A DNA stretch of 64,000 nt. Source: Neobacillus dielmonensis (GTDB lineage Bacteria; Bacillota; Bacilli; Bacillales; Cytobacillaceae). Made by a program: the position numbers and the translations under genes. The DNA lies in assembly GCF_000612665.1 (NCBI RefSeq), contig NZ_HG942082.1, forward strand, positions 78,953 through 142,952, in the 5' to 3' direction. This document shows, one piece after another, positions 34,039 through 42,945 of this stretch. Below the pieces are notes generated by a model, which saw nothing but the letters and a program-made list of their open reading frames with translations, was not told where the DNA came from and did not search any database. The stretch's first letter is position 1. Each line of letters opens with the position of its first letter.

Positions 34039-34261
34039 AGTTATCCACCTTACTAATTCCAAAATCAATAAGTCGAAAAATGACGAAATTACGCTTATTG
34101 ACTCTATTTTTTCAGATTGTACGTTTGAAAGTATAAAAGATGACGTGGATAAAAACAAGTTTTATCCACAAATTGTGTATAAATCGAATAAAAAAGTGGA
34201 TAACTTTGATGATCTATCCACAACTTAGAGCTCAAACTTGAAAAATAAGGAGTTATCCACA
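33998..34261. promoter_or_regulatory. DnaA-box cluster at the ywlC start
   Basis: Nine matches or near matches to TTATNCACA in 264 bases. Perfect: 33998-34006, 34162-34170, 34174-34182 (reverse, TTATACACA) and 34253-34261. One mismatch: 34010-34018, 34041-34049, 34144-34152 (reverse), 34195-34203 (reverse) and 34214-34222. They span the 5' end of ywlC, its ribosome site, the intergenic region and the 3' end of ywlB. B. subtilis has a known DnaA-binding cluster at ywlC. Confidence 0.88.
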
Positions 34262-34671
34262 CTGAGTAAGTGTCGAATATGCTCAGAGCGGGATAACTCG
34301 AGCGGCAACTTTTCCCGCTCCATTTGAGCAAAACCAATCCATTCAAAAAATGCAACTGCGCCATTTTTATTGGTGGCTAAAAATAAGTTTTTCAATCCTT
34401 TCTCTTTTGCCAGCTTCACCATTTGTTCCATTAATATAAAGATATCCTGTTCAGCTTGTCCCGGTGAGACCACCAACGACCGCAGCAGCCCAGCCTCTTC
34501 AAACACTTCCATCCCTAGTGTTCCCTTTAAACCGCCATTCTCATCCTCCATCAACAAGAAACAATCGACCGTATCCTCATTTAACCCATCCGTCCCAAGA
34601 TTGGCTCTTCCAAGAAACTCTCGTAATCCAACCACATCATTTCGACCACCCCGACGAATCAACACCTGCAT
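34225..34671 (-). CDS. ywlB: GNAT-family N-acetyltransferase YwlB
   Basis: A 148-residue acetyltransferase fold: LVVSPGQAEQDIFILMEQMVKLAKE is the acetyl-CoA pyrophosphate region, followed by LFLATNKNGAVAFFEWIGF. GGGGGAGGAG precedes the ATG. Position matches B. subtilis ywlB. Substrate unknown. The 3' end carries a DnaA box. Confidence 0.85.
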   Translation of the reverse strand: MQVLIRRGGRNDVVGLREFLGRANLGTDGLNEDTVDCFLLMEDENGGLKGTLGMEVFEEAGLLRSLVVSPGQAEQDIFILMEQMVKLAKEKGLKNLFLATNKNGAVAFFEWIGFAQMEREKLPLELSRSEHIRHLLSVDNSLFFKFEL

Positions 34672-34746
34672 AACTCCTCCCCCATTTCAAATCTACTTAC
34701 TCTATGAATATGATAGAAATGAAAGAATAGAACCTAGATTTGATTT

Positions 34747-34793
34747 AACACATTAAAGCGCTGGGGGACAGGCCCCCAGCGCTTTAATGTGTT
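34747..34793. terminator. Perfect palindrome (21-bp arms, 5-base loop) after spoIIR
   Basis: The arms run 34747-34767 and 34773-34793 around loop ACAGG and are fully complementary. The core GGGGGACAGGCCCCC is the same as in the 39-bp repeats. It starts at the spoIIR stop codon, so it can end that transcript, although the T run is poor. Confidence 0.75.
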
Positions 34794-35637
34794 AAAAGAT
34801 TTTCTTCCACATGTCGACGATGAAGAATTTTACTTTTACGGGTTGTTCGTCTTCAGCGACATATACGGGATCTTGTTTGTCTTTGCTAGATTTGTCTGGT
34901 TTGTCTTCTTTAGAGGTGTCTTTCTTGTTTGAGGTTTCCGCTTTTTTATCTTCTTCTGTTTCTTCTTTGTCAGCGTCTTTTTCTTTTGGTGCTTTGGTTA
35001 GTTTCTCTACTTGTTTCGTTTTCTCGTCTTCCTGTTGCTCTTGTTTTTCTACTAGCTTAGCCAGCGCTTCAGATCCGTCTTGCTTCTTTTTTGCCTTGGC
35101 AGTTTGTTTTTTTTCTTCAAAGCCATCGCTGACAGCTACGCCATTTGAAAAATCAAGGAAGCATAACGGCGGATACAGTACGCACCACCAGTTGGCGCCT
35201 TCGCCTTTACCCAAAGTGATGAGGATCGCTTGGTATTCGCCTGCTGGGTATAAAAATTGTCCATATAACTTCGTTGGAAATTGCACTTTGCCAAACTCTA
35301 CTTTTACTGATTGATCGGACCCTTGCTCACGGACTACATTCTCGGCAATACCTTGGATTTCAGGCAGTTTGGATTGTAAAACTGTTTTTGCTTTTTCCAT
35401 TGAAGATAAGTCCTGAACCCATAACGAGATTTGTGCGTTTACGGCGTCCCGAACCTTCCGTTTAATCCGCTGGTCCTCGTCAAAATCACTATTGGCCAGT
35501 ATCCTTAGCCGGATAGCCTCTCCTGGAATGACAATCGATTCTTTTGCTGCCGCTTCTGTTTTCGGCATATATAAATTTACCATTGTGGCAAAAGATAAAA
35601 CTACTAAATAAGCCCAAACAATTATTTTACTATTCAT
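34792..35637 (-). CDS. spoIIR: Stage II sporulation protein R with a charged insertion
   Basis: A 281-residue secreted signalling protein that triggers SpoIIGA processing of pro-sigma-E in the mother cell. An N-terminal signal/anchor (IVWAYLVVLSFATMVNLY) precedes the family core IRLRILANSDFDEDQRIKRKVRDAV and NWWCVLYPPLCFLDF. After the core comes ~85 residues of Lys/Glu/Asp-rich low complexity (~180-265), then the conserved end VKFFIVDMWKKIF. B. subtilis SpoIIR is about 224 residues, so the insert is an extra. The start is the ATG at 35637, three codons into the open frame. Confidence 0.9.
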   Translation of the reverse strand: MNSKIIVWAYLVVLSFATMVNLYMPKTEAAAKESIVIPGEAIRLRILANSDFDEDQRIKRKVRDAVNAQISLWVQDLSSMEKAKTVLQSKLPEIQGIAENVVREQGSDQSVKVEFGKVQFPTKLYGQFLYPAGEYQAILITLGKGEGANWWCVLYPPLCFLDFSNGVAVSDGFEEKKQTAKAKKKQDGSEALAKLVEKQEQQEDEKTKQVEKLTKAPKEKDADKEETEEDKKAETSNKKDTSKEDKPDKSSKDKQDPVYVAEDEQPVKVKFFIVDMWKKIF

Positions 35638-35819
35638 TTCTAGCACCGTCCCTTCCCTATCCTCATTGTGGACAGAACGCCAGAATCTTAAACTATTAAA
35701 TTTTACTATTTTTAAAAATAGGGTTTTAAAATTGAAAGTTAATTACCGCTCAAGACGCTTCGCTATCCGCTCCAATCAACGGTTGGCAAAAGGCAAAGGA
35801 TGCGAAAAATTGCGGGAGT

Positions 35820-35942
35820 TGGTTTTACCAACGGACTTTACTGATTTATCAACCATCAGAAACAATTTACCGGCACTATCTTTCCATCTACCGGCGAATG
35901 GCGCCAACTTACCGGCACTTCCTCCCCTATTACCGGCAGTTC
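35820..35942. repeat. ACCGGCA array with exact 21-bp period
   Basis: ACCGGC starts at 35869, 35890, 35911 and 35932, 21 bases apart. Degenerate copies ACCAAC (35827) and ATCAAC (35848) keep the same phase. It lies between the prmC terminator and spoIIR; the rest of this ~325-base gap (35638-35962) shows no gene. Confidence 0.88.
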
Positions 35943-35962
35943 ACCTATTTCCCACCAACCAT

Positions 35963-35998
35963 AAAAAAAACGAATGGACCCCAAACCGTCCATTCGTC
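35963..35998 (-). terminator. Terminator of prmC
   Basis: Stem ACGAATGGAC / GTCCATTCGT with an eight-base loop, running into T8 on the minus strand right after prmC. Confidence 0.88.
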
Positions 35999-36000
35999 CC

Positions 36001-36864
36001 TTAAAACCCTATCTCCGCAAACACCATCCGGTCTTTACCGTTAATGTCATTGACCACATCCACTTTAGCTTTCGAAAAAGTTCCGCGTAACAACGCAGCA
36101 ACCGCTTCGCCTTGCCCGGCACCAATCTCAAAACCGACGAGCGCCTGAGGAGCCAGAACCTGCGGCAATTCAGTCATAAACCGACGGTAAAAATCCAGCC
36201 CATCCTCGCCGGCAAACAGGGCCTGATGCGGTTCATGTTCTGTTACCACTTCCGACATCCAAGACTGATCCCTCAGTGGAATATAAGGAGGATTAGACAT
36301 CACCACATCCAGCTTCTCGCCACCAGTGATAAACGGCTGCAGCAAATCCCCCTGTATCCACCGGACTTCCGCCTCGAGCTGTTCCGCATTCTCACGTGCC
36401 ACCGCCAATGACTCCTCGGCAATATCCGTCCCCGAAACCTCCAAGAATGCTGCTTCCAGTTTCATTGAAATCGCAATCGCACCACTGCCTGTGCCAATGT
36501 CCACCAACTTCAATCCCTGCTTTTGTCCAAAAAGCTGCTGAATCCGTTGCAGCGCCCCATAAACAAGCTCTTCCGTCTCCGGCCTAGGAATCAAGACAGC
36601 CGGATTTACCACGAACGTCCGGCCATAGAACTCTTCCGTACCGATCAGATACTGAACCGGAACACCGCGGACATGTTCAAATACCGCCGCCTCAAAAGAT
36701 GTCCACACCGAATCCGGCAGGTCTTCCCTGACATTGGCAAACAACTGGGCCCGGGACATACCGGTTAAGTGCCGCAGCAGCAATTCCCCTGCATTTTCAT
36801 CCCGGCCGTTTTCCGTTAAAAAAGAAGAAGCCCATTTCAGAGCTTCGAAAACTTTTTTACTCAT
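36001..36864 (-). CDS. prmC: Release factor glutamine methyltransferase
   Basis: A 287-residue SAM-dependent enzyme that methylates the GGQ glutamine of release factors. SAM motif [15 protein letters not shown] and catalytic NPPY ([10 protein letters not shown]). The start [16 protein letters not shown] at 36864 matches the family and overlaps prfA by eight bases; an open frame from 36900 would overlap more. Confidence 0.94.
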   Translation of the reverse strand: MSKKVFEALKWASSFLTENGRDENAGELLLRHLTGMSRAQLFANVREDLPDSVWTSFEAAVFEHVRGVPVQYLIGTEEFYGRTFVVNPAVLIPRPETEELVYGALQRIQQLFGQKQGLKLVDIGTGSGAIAISMKLEAAFLEVSGTDIAEESLAVARENAEQLEAEVRWIQGDLLQPFITGGEKLDVVMSNPPYIPLRDQSWMSEVVTEHEPHQALFAGEDGLDFYRRFMTELPQVLAPQALVGFEIGAGQGEAVAALLRGTFSKAKVDVVNDINGKDRMVFAEIGF

Positions 36865-37930
36865 TTGAGGCATTTTCCAATCGTTTTGCTTGGTCATCAA
36901 GGATCAGCGCCTCAATCACTTCATCCAGCTTGCCCTCGATGATTTGGTCGAGCTTTTGGATGGTCAATCCGATGCGGTGGTCGGTTACCCGGTTTTGCGG
37001 ATAGTTGTAAGTACGGATCCGCTCTGAACGGTCACCTGTACCAACAGCTGATTTACGAACTTCATCGTATTCTGCCTGGGCTTCCTGCTGGAACTTATCG
37101 TAAACCCGCGCCCGCAAAATTTTCATCGCCTTATCCTTGTTTTTATGCTGAGACCGTTCGTCCTGACTGGTTGCGACAATACCGGTCGGGATGTGGGTTA
37201 ACCGTACCGCAGACATGGTAGTGTTAACGCTCTGTCCGCCGGCGCCGCTTGATGCGAACGTATCAAAACGGATATCTTTATCATTAATTTCAATATCAAA
37301 TTCCTCAACTTCCGGCAAAGCTGCCACTGTTGCTGTCGACGTGTGAATCCGGCCGCCTGATTCGGTTTCCGGCACACGTTGAACCCGGTGCGCGCCATTT
37401 TCATACTTCAACTTGGAAAATGCGCCTTGGCCGGTAATCATGAAGATGATTTCCTTGTAGCCGCCAAGACCTGTTTCGTTGGCATCAATCACTTCGGTTT
37501 TCCAGCCTTGTGTTTCGGCATAGCGGCTGTACATCCGGTAAAGGGTGCCTGCAAACAGTGCAGCCTCTTCTCCGCCTGCTGCGCCGCGGATTTCCATGAT
37601 AACGTTTTTGTCATCGTTCGGGTCTTTTGGAACCAAAAGGATTTTTAGCTTTTCTTCTAAATCAACAATTTGCGCTTCTAGGTCGTGCATTTCTTCCTTG
37701 ACCATCTCGCGCATCTCTGCATCCAGTTTTTCCTCCAACATTGCTTTGGCATCCTGCAGCTGAGATTTCGCGTCTTTATACTGACGATAAACAGCTACGG
37801 TTTCTTGCAAGTCTGCCTGCTCTTTGGAGTATTCACGCAGTTTTTTGGTATCATTAATAATCTCTGGATCGCTCAAAAGCTCATTCAATCTTTCATAGCG
37901 GTCCTCAACTGATTGCAAACGATCGAACAC
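36857..37930 (-). CDS. prfA: Peptide chain release factor 1
   Basis: A 357-residue class I release factor reading UAA/UAG. The GGQ motif is in [17 protein letters not shown], the PxT-type anticodon-like loop is in [18 protein letters not shown], and the N-terminus is [18 protein letters not shown]. Co-transcribed with prmC, which modifies its GGQ. Confidence 0.97.
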   Translation of the reverse strand: MFDRLQSVEDRYERLNELLSDPEIINDTKKLREYSKEQADLQETVAVYRQYKDAKSQLQDAKAMLEEKLDAEMREMVKEEMHDLEAQIVDLEEKLKILLVPKDPNDDKNVIMEIRGAAGGEEAALFAGTLYRMYSRYAETQGWKTEVIDANETGLGGYKEIIFMITGQGAFSKLKYENGAHRVQRVPETESGGRIHTSTATVAALPEVEEFDIEINDKDIRFDTFASSGAGGQSVNTTMSAVRLTHIPTGIVATSQDERSQHKNKDKAMKILRARVYDKFQQEAQAEYDEVRKSAVGTGDRSERIRTYNYPQNRVTDHRIGLTIQKLDQIIEGKLDEVIEALILDDQAKRLENASNE

Positions 37931-38054
37931 AGTTCTTCACCTCATATTTTTACTTATCTATATAAAAAACGTTCTTTTTATTAGTCCATAACATTCTAAT
38001 TATAGTATAGGAGCATAACAAGGTCAAAACCAATTGATAGAAAATTTTTCACCC

Positions 38055-38290
38055 ACGAGGCCTGTCGTCCATCAAAGTAACACTTTAACACAGCGGGGGC
38101 CTGTCCCCCATCACAGTAACGCTTTATCACGGCGGGGGCCTGTCCCCCATCACAGTAACGCTTTATCACAGCGGGGGCCTGTCCCCCATCACAGTAACGC
38201 TTTATCACAGCGGGGGCCTGTCCCCCATCATAGTATCGCTTTATCACGGCGGGGGCTGTCCCCCACCATAGCACAGCTTTAATGCAGTGA
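38055..38290. repeat. 39-bp tandem repeats, second array
   Basis: GGGGGCCTGTCCCCC starts at 38096, 38135, 38174 and 38213, with a shortened copy at 38252 and a degenerate one near 38057. The period is 39 bases throughout. The array fills the ~390-base gap between prfA and the next terminator. The frames that stay open through it are repeat artefacts. Confidence 0.92.
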
Positions 38291-38319
38291 TGACAGCTCC
38301 CCCCAGCCCAGTTACGACA

Positions 38320-38350
38320 AAAAACATGCCCTGTAAACAGAGCATGTTAT
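38320..38350 (-). terminator. Terminator of the YhcN-like lipoprotein gene
   Basis: Stem AACATGCTCTGT / ACAGGGCATGTT (one mismatch) followed by TTTTTG on the minus strand. Confidence 0.8.
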
Positions 38351-38850
38351 CTTCGGTCTTCTTTTACTTTTACTTCGATATTGTAGCGTGGCAGTGCTTG
38401 GACGAGTTTGCGGTGCAGACGGGCTTCGGCGTCGTTTTTGTCACGGTCGCTGAGCATGCCTTTTTTATAAACGGTTACCCACATTCTGTCCCCGTTGATC
38501 CAGATAGAGTCCGGAACAAATTCATTTGTATCGGCAATGGCCCGTTTGGCCTGATTGATGTCGTTGCCTTCGTTTGTTCCACCGGCTTCACTGCCGCTTC
38601 CCGTTCGATTCAAATCAAGGAAGTTAGGATTTTGATTCGTGATATCATCTTCTACCTGGTGCTGATCATTTTTTCCGCGATCATTGGTAAAGTCACGGAC
38701 CCCCGCATTGTCTTCGCGATTCATAACCTTCGGTGCACTCTCTTTCCCTTTGCGTGCATCGTAAACGGTATTATCGGCTGTATGGTCACCCTGACAGCCA
38801 GCTAGAGCCATCAATAACAAGATTAATGAGAAAAAGGTCCACTTTTTCAA
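38347..38850 (-). CDS. YhcN/YlaJ-like sporulation lipoprotein
   Basis: A 167-residue lipoprotein: signal peptide LKKWTFFSLILLLMALAGC with lipidated Cys, a ~70-residue hydrophilic linker, then a compact domain (AKRAIADTNEFVPDSIWING, MWVTVYKKGM, LVQALPRYNIEVKVKE) resembling the YhcN/YlaJ family of spore-associated lipoproteins. The start is probably TTG at 38850, eight bases after GGGAGG; a GTG at 38859 overlaps that site. Family assignment is moderate. Confidence 0.65.
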   Translation of the reverse strand: MKKWTFFSLILLLMALAGCQGDHTADNTVYDARKGKESAPKVMNREDNAGVRDFTNDRGKNDQHQVEDDITNQNPNFLDLNRTGSGSEAGGTNEGNDINQAKRAIADTNEFVPDSIWINGDRMWVTVYKKGMLSDRDKNDAEARLHRKLVQALPRYNIEVKVKEDRR

Positions 38851-38921
38851 TATAGACACCTCCCATTACTATCTTGCCCCCGGTCTCTGACCACTCCTCA
38901 AGTGAAATACTTCCAAAGCAA

Positions 38922-38952
38922 AAGAGGTACCAGGATAACTCCTGATACCTCC
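38922..38952 (-). terminator. Terminator of tdk
   Basis: Stem GGAGGTATCAGGA / TCCTGGTACCTCT on the minus strand followed by TTTGCTTT; it overlaps the region just past tdk. Confidence 0.7.
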
Positions 38953-38959
38953 AAAACTT

Positions 38960-39571
38960 TTATACGTTTTCCTCAACCGCTTGCCGATAGGTTGTGGACT
39001 GAGGCACTTCATGATGATGGCGGCAGCGTGGTTCGTACGCCTCTGATGCACCGACTAGAATGACTGGATCATGATACGATGCCGGTCTTCCATTAATCAG
39101 GCGCTGAGTGCGGCTAGCTGGAGAACCACATACCGTGCACACAGCCTGAAGCTTAGTCACTGATTCCGCAATTGCCATCAAGGCAGGCATCTGGCCAAAC
39201 GGCTCGCCGCGGAAATCCTGGTCGAGCCCCGCCAAAATCACCCGATGACCACTGTTGGCCAACTGCTGCACGACCCTGACAATACCTTCATCAAAAAACT
39301 GTGCTTCATCTATTGCGATAATATCTGTTTCCGCTTCTACATGGTGAAGAATCTCGATGGAATGGGAAATAGGTCTCGCATGAAAGGAAGATCCATTATG
39401 GGATACAACAGACTGATCGCTATAGCGATTATCAATTTTCGGCTTAAACACGGCAATCTTCTGCTTTGCAAATTGCGCACGTTTCACACGGCGAATCAAT
39501 TCCTCCGACTTGCCAGAAAACATACTACCGCATATCACTTCGACCCATCCAGTTTGCTTCATTAAATACAT
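38960..39571 (-). CDS. tdk: Thymidine kinase
   Basis: A 203-residue type II thymidine kinase. P-loop [20 protein letters not shown] (catalytic and Mg) and zinc ligands [13 protein letters not shown] with CRHHHEVP at the end. It salvages thymidine to dTMP. The ATG at 39571 is nine bases after AAGGAG; an upstream ATG at 39592 is not. Confidence 0.95.
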   Translation of the reverse strand: MYLMKQTGWVEVICGSMFSGKSEELIRRVKRAQFAKQKIAVFKPKIDNRYSDQSVVSHNGSSFHARPISHSIEILHHVEAETDIIAIDEAQFFDEGIVRVVQQLANSGHRVILAGLDQDFRGEPFGQMPALMAIAESVTKLQAVCTVCGSPASRTQRLINGRPASYHDPVILVGASEAYEPRCRHHHEVPQSTTYRQAVEENV

Positions 39572-39679
39572 AAACGGCGTCTCCTTCCTCATTACGAACC
39601 CTTTACAAATTTCTTTAAGTATTCAAATTCTATGCTAAGCATATAAGTATATCATCTTCGATTAAGCCCCAAAGCATGT

Positions 39680-39785
39680 ATGGCACTGGGGGCCTGTCCC
39701 CCATCACAGTAACGCATTAACACGGCGGGGGCCTGTCCCCCACCGGAGTAATGCTTTAGTGCGGCAGGGGACTGCTGCCCCCCGC
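39680..39785. repeat. 39-bp repeats, third array
   Basis: GGGGGCCTGTCCCCC starts at 39688 and 39727, with a degenerate copy (GGGGACTGCTGCCCC) at 39767. It lies between the rpmE terminator and tdk. Confidence 0.88.
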
Positions 39786-39791
39786 GCCAAA

Positions 39792-39828
39792 TAAAAAACA
39801 GGCAAGTAGGTTTCTGCTTGCCTGTTTC
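39792..39828 (-). terminator. Terminator of rpmE
   Basis: Stem AACAGGCAAG / CTTGCCTGTT followed by TTTTATT on the minus strand, directly past rpmE. Confidence 0.88.
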
Positions 39829-39836
39829 TGTCGCAA

Positions 39837-40043
39837 TTATTGTTGCTTAAGGCCGTATTTTTTGTTGAATCGGTCAACACGTCCGCCAGCTTCAGCGAAT
39901 TTTTGACGACCAGTATAGAATGGATGGCATTCAGAGCAAGTTTCTACACGGATTTCGTTTTTAACGGAACCAGTTTCGAAAGTGTTGCCGCATGCGCAAG
40001 TCACCTTTACTGTTTTATAATTTGGATGAATTCCTGCTTTCAT
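39837..40043 (-). CDS. rpmE: Ribosomal protein L31 (zinc form)
   Basis: A 68-residue L31 beginning [20 protein letters not shown]. It retains zinc Cys pairs CACG and [12 protein letters not shown], so it is the zinc-dependent type rather than RpmE2. The ATG at 40043 lies nine bases after GGAG; the ATG three codons upstream overlaps that site. Confidence 0.95.
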   Translation of the reverse strand: MKAGIHPNYKTVKVTCACGNTFETGSVKNEIRVETCSECHPFYTGRQKFAEAGGRVDRFNKKYGLKQQ

Positions 40044-40154
40044 TCTTTTCATCTCCTTCCGCCCTGAATCATGTTCGAAACAGAGTTATCGTAAAGTGCT
40101 TGTCTGGATAGAACAAACACTTGGTATCAAAAAAACTAAAAACACACTGACCCC

Positions 40155-40183
40155 ATTATAACAGGGTAACCTGTCATTTTCAA
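40155..40183 (-). promoter_or_regulatory. Sigma-A promoter of rpmE
   Basis: On the minus strand TTGAAA (40178-40183), 17-base spacer, TATAAT (40155-40160), about 110 bases before rpmE. Confidence 0.7.
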
Positions 40184-40286
40184 GTTGGGATTTTTAGGAA
40201 TCCCTCAATTTTTTATATCCATTCGCAATTCAATCCACGTGGAAATAGGTGAATCTAAACAAAAAGCAGACCCTGACGGCGAACGC

Positions 40287-41555
40287 CTATGACCGGCGCA
40301 TCATCTTTAATTCTTCGCCAATTTGGTCAAAGAAATCCTGGTTGGATTTGGTTTGCCTTAATTTTTTCAAGAAACGTTCGGCAAAGTCTGGTGAGTCTGA
40401 CATTGATTTGCGCATGGACCATAATTTGTCGAGATGATCTTTTGGAATCAACAGCTCTTCTTTCCGTGTACCAGAACGGCGAATATCCAATGCAGGGAAA
40501 ATCCGGCGCTCAGCCAGCTGGCGATCCAAATGAAGCTCCATATTACCGGTCCCTTTGAATTCTTCGTAAATTACATCGTCCATTCGGGAACCCGTATCAA
40601 CCAGCGCTGTCGCTAAAATCGTCAAGCTGCCGCCCTCTTCAATGTTTCGGGCTGCTCCAAAGAACCGCTTTGGACGGTGGAACGCGGCCGGATCAATACC
40701 ACCCGATAATGTACGTCCGCTTGGCGGGATGACAAGGTTATAAGCCCGTGCCAAACGCGTGATACTATCCATCAAAATCACAACATCCCGCTTGTGCTCA
40801 ACCAAACGCATCGCCCGGTCTAACACGAGCTCAGCAACTTTGATATGGTTCTCCGGCACCTCATCAAACGTCGAGCTGACAACATCGCCAGCAACAGAAC
40901 GTTCGATATCGGTAACCTCTTCCGGACGCTCATCGATCAACAGCATAATCAATTCAACCTCAGGATGGTTGGTAGTAATGCTATTGGCAATCTCTTTTAA
41001 TAACATCGTTTTACCAGCCTTTGGCGGTGCCACGATCAAACCACGCTGGCCAAAGCCAACCGGCGCCACCAAATCCATAATCCTGGTGGACAGCTTTTCC
41101 CGGGTCGTCTCCAATTTCATCATTCGATTTGGATAGAGCGGTGTTAAAGCTGGGAAATATACCCGCTCTTTCGCCGATTCCGGGTCCTCCCCGTTTACTG
41201 CCTCAACATGAAGCAATCCAAAATACCGTTCATTTTCTTTTGGAGGCCGCACCTTGCCGGATACCTTGTCCCCATTGCGCAGGTCAAAACGGCGGATTTG
41301 CGATGCGGAAATATAAATATCTTCAGAACTTGGAGAATAGTTAATTGGCCGCAGGAAGCCGAAGCCCTCCGACTGAATAATTTCCAAAACGCCTTCCATG
41401 AAAAAATAGCCCTGCTGTTCTGCCCGCGATTTTAAAATCGCAAAAATAAGTTCTTTTTTCGTCAACTTGCTGTAATAGGTCACTTTATACTCGCGCGCAA
41501 GCTCATAAAGCTCCTTCAGCTTCATATTTTCTAATATCGATATGGTTAATTCCAT
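40287..41555 (-). CDS. rho: Transcription termination factor Rho
   Basis: A 422-residue hexameric RNA helicase. N-terminal domain ([20 protein letters not shown]), RNA-binding cold-shock fold ([16 protein letters not shown]) and ATPase with Walker [16 protein letters not shown] and Walker [17 protein letters not shown]. No long insertion domain of the actinobacterial type. Confidence 0.97.
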   Translation of the reverse strand: MELTISILENMKLKELYELAREYKVTYYSKLTKKELIFAILKSRAEQQGYFFMEGVLEIIQSEGFGFLRPINYSPSSEDIYISASQIRRFDLRNGDKVSGKVRPPKENERYFGLLHVEAVNGEDPESAKERVYFPALTPLYPNRMMKLETTREKLSTRIMDLVAPVGFGQRGLIVAPPKAGKTMLLKEIANSITTNHPEVELIMLLIDERPEEVTDIERSVAGDVVSSTFDEVPENHIKVAELVLDRAMRLVEHKRDVVILMDSITRLARAYNLVIPPSGRTLSGGIDPAAFHRPKRFFGAARNIEEGGSLTILATALVDTGSRMDDVIYEEFKGTGNMELHLDRQLAERRIFPALDIRRSGTRKEELLIPKDHLDKLWSMRKSMSDSPDFAERFLKKLRQTKSNQDFFDQIGEELKMMRRS

Positions 41556-41866
41556 GTGTACACCACGCCTTAATATTTTTCCGTCATATCCGCTTGTTAA
41601 ATTGAGCCGGAGATGATGTAGGTTGTTTAATAGAGGAGGAAATAGAAGTTAAAAAAGAAATGAATAAAACAGCAGAAAAAATACATAATAAAAACAATTT
41701 CTATTTTACCCTCTTAATAAAAAAATAATCAACAAATTTTTTTCCGATTCGGTACATAGGAAAAGATTTCCGAAGGGGTCCTGTTGGAGATGTTGGAGTG
41801 AGCTGTTCATCATTGAAATGGTCAAGGGCTCAGGGACATCGCTGCATCCCTGACACCCTATCCAAT
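41556..41866 (-). promoter_or_regulatory. rho upstream region with a candidate promoter
   Basis: Reading the minus strand, TTGATT (41727-41732), 18 bases, TAAAAT (41703-41708) is a plausible promoter giving a ~140-base leader before rho. Nearer glpX, an inverted repeat GTCAGGGA / TCCCTGAG (41823-41855) may act at the glpX 3' end; it lacks a T run. Nothing else is recognised in this 311-base gap. Confidence 0.4.
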
Positions 41867-42826
41867 CTATAATACTAAATTTGGCTTTTTATTCAAGCTA
41901 TGACGGCCTTCCACAAACCGGACCGTACCGGATTTTGCCCGCATAACAAGAGAATGGGTTGTTCCGTATGTGCCTTTAAATTGGACACCGCGCAACAACT
42001 CGCCATCAGTAACGCCAGTCGCTGCAAAAATCGCATCGTCGCCTTTCACCAAGTCTTCCATTCGAAGGATCTGATTGACATCCAAGCCCATCTTCTTACA
42101 GCGTTCTAATTCTGCATCGCTTTGCGGTAAAAGTTTGCCGAGAATTTCTCCGCCAAGGCATTTGAGAGCAACAGCTGAAAGCACTCCCTCTGGGGCACCA
42201 CCGGAACCAAACAGAATGTCGACACCCGTGTTATCGAAGGCCGTATTGATCGCACCAGCGACATCACCATCGTTAATCAATTTAATCCGGGCACCCGCTT
42301 CACGGAGCTGATGAATAATCTGTTCGTGGCGTGGACGATTCAAGACGATGGCCACCACGTCTTCAATGTCCTTATTTTTCGCTTTAGCCACGGCTTTCAA
42401 ATTATCAATTACAGACGCATTGATATCCACTTGGCCAACTGCTTCCGGACCGACTGCAATTTTTTCCATATACATATCAGGTGCATGAAGCAGGTTTCCA
42501 TGGTCAGCAACCGCCACAACGGCTAAGGCATTCCAGCCGCCAGAAGCTAAAATATTGGTCCCTTCAAGCGGGTCAACAGCGACATCCACTCGTGGGCCAT
42601 AGCCGTTTCCGAGCTTTTCTCCAATATAAAGCATTGGGGCCTCATCCATTTCCCCTTCGCCAATGACAACTGTTCCTTTCATCGGAATTGTATCAAACAC
42701 ATTCCGCATGGCTGATGTAGCGGCACCGTCCGCTTCGTCTTTTTTTCCGCGACCCATCCACCGGGCTGAAGCAAGGGCAGCACCCTCAGTTACCCTGACA
42801 AGTTCCATTGATAAACTACGTTCCAT
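41867..42826 (-). CDS. glpX: Fructose-1,6-bisphosphatase class II
   Basis: A 319-residue GlpX enzyme starting [20 protein letters not shown]. Metal/substrate motifs are [23 protein letters not shown] and [15 protein letters not shown]. It catalyses the gluconeogenic step to fructose-6-P. It lies between murA and rho as in B. subtilis. Confidence 0.95.
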   Translation of the reverse strand: MERSLSMELVRVTEGAALASARWMGRGKKDEADGAATSAMRNVFDTIPMKGTVVIGEGEMDEAPMLYIGEKLGNGYGPRVDVAVDPLEGTNILASGGWNALAVVAVADHGNLLHAPDMYMEKIAVGPEAVGQVDINASVIDNLKAVAKAKNKDIEDVVAIVLNRPRHEQIIHQLREAGARIKLINDGDVAGAINTAFDNTGVDILFGSGGAPEGVLSAVALKCLGGEILGKLLPQSDAELERCKKMGLDVNQILRMEDLVKGDDAIFAATGVTDGELLRGVQFKGTYGTTHSLVMRAKSGTVRFVEGRHSLNKKPNLVL

Positions 42827-42945
42827 TTCGTGTCATCTCCCGTTTCTCTTTTGCAAACAGCTCTCCCACTAGTCATTCTCTATGATCTGCTTGTCCTATC
42901 AACTGCAATTGCAAAATACACAGTGGAATCAGTTCCGCTGTTATT

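Noticed and set aside
33998..34261. Chromosomal replication origin
   Set aside because: The DnaA boxes are dense, but there is no dnaA, dnaN or AT-rich unwinding element here, and a non-origin DnaA cluster at ywlC is known in B. subtilis.
37996..38282. Repetitive frames on both strands over the second 39-bp array
   Set aside because: Same artefact of the 39-bp period; no start signal.
41655..41730. Possible 19-codon plus-strand peptide gene upstream of rho (ATG near 41661)
   Set aside because: The GGAGG lies too far from the ATG, and the stretch is explained as the rho leader on the other strand.
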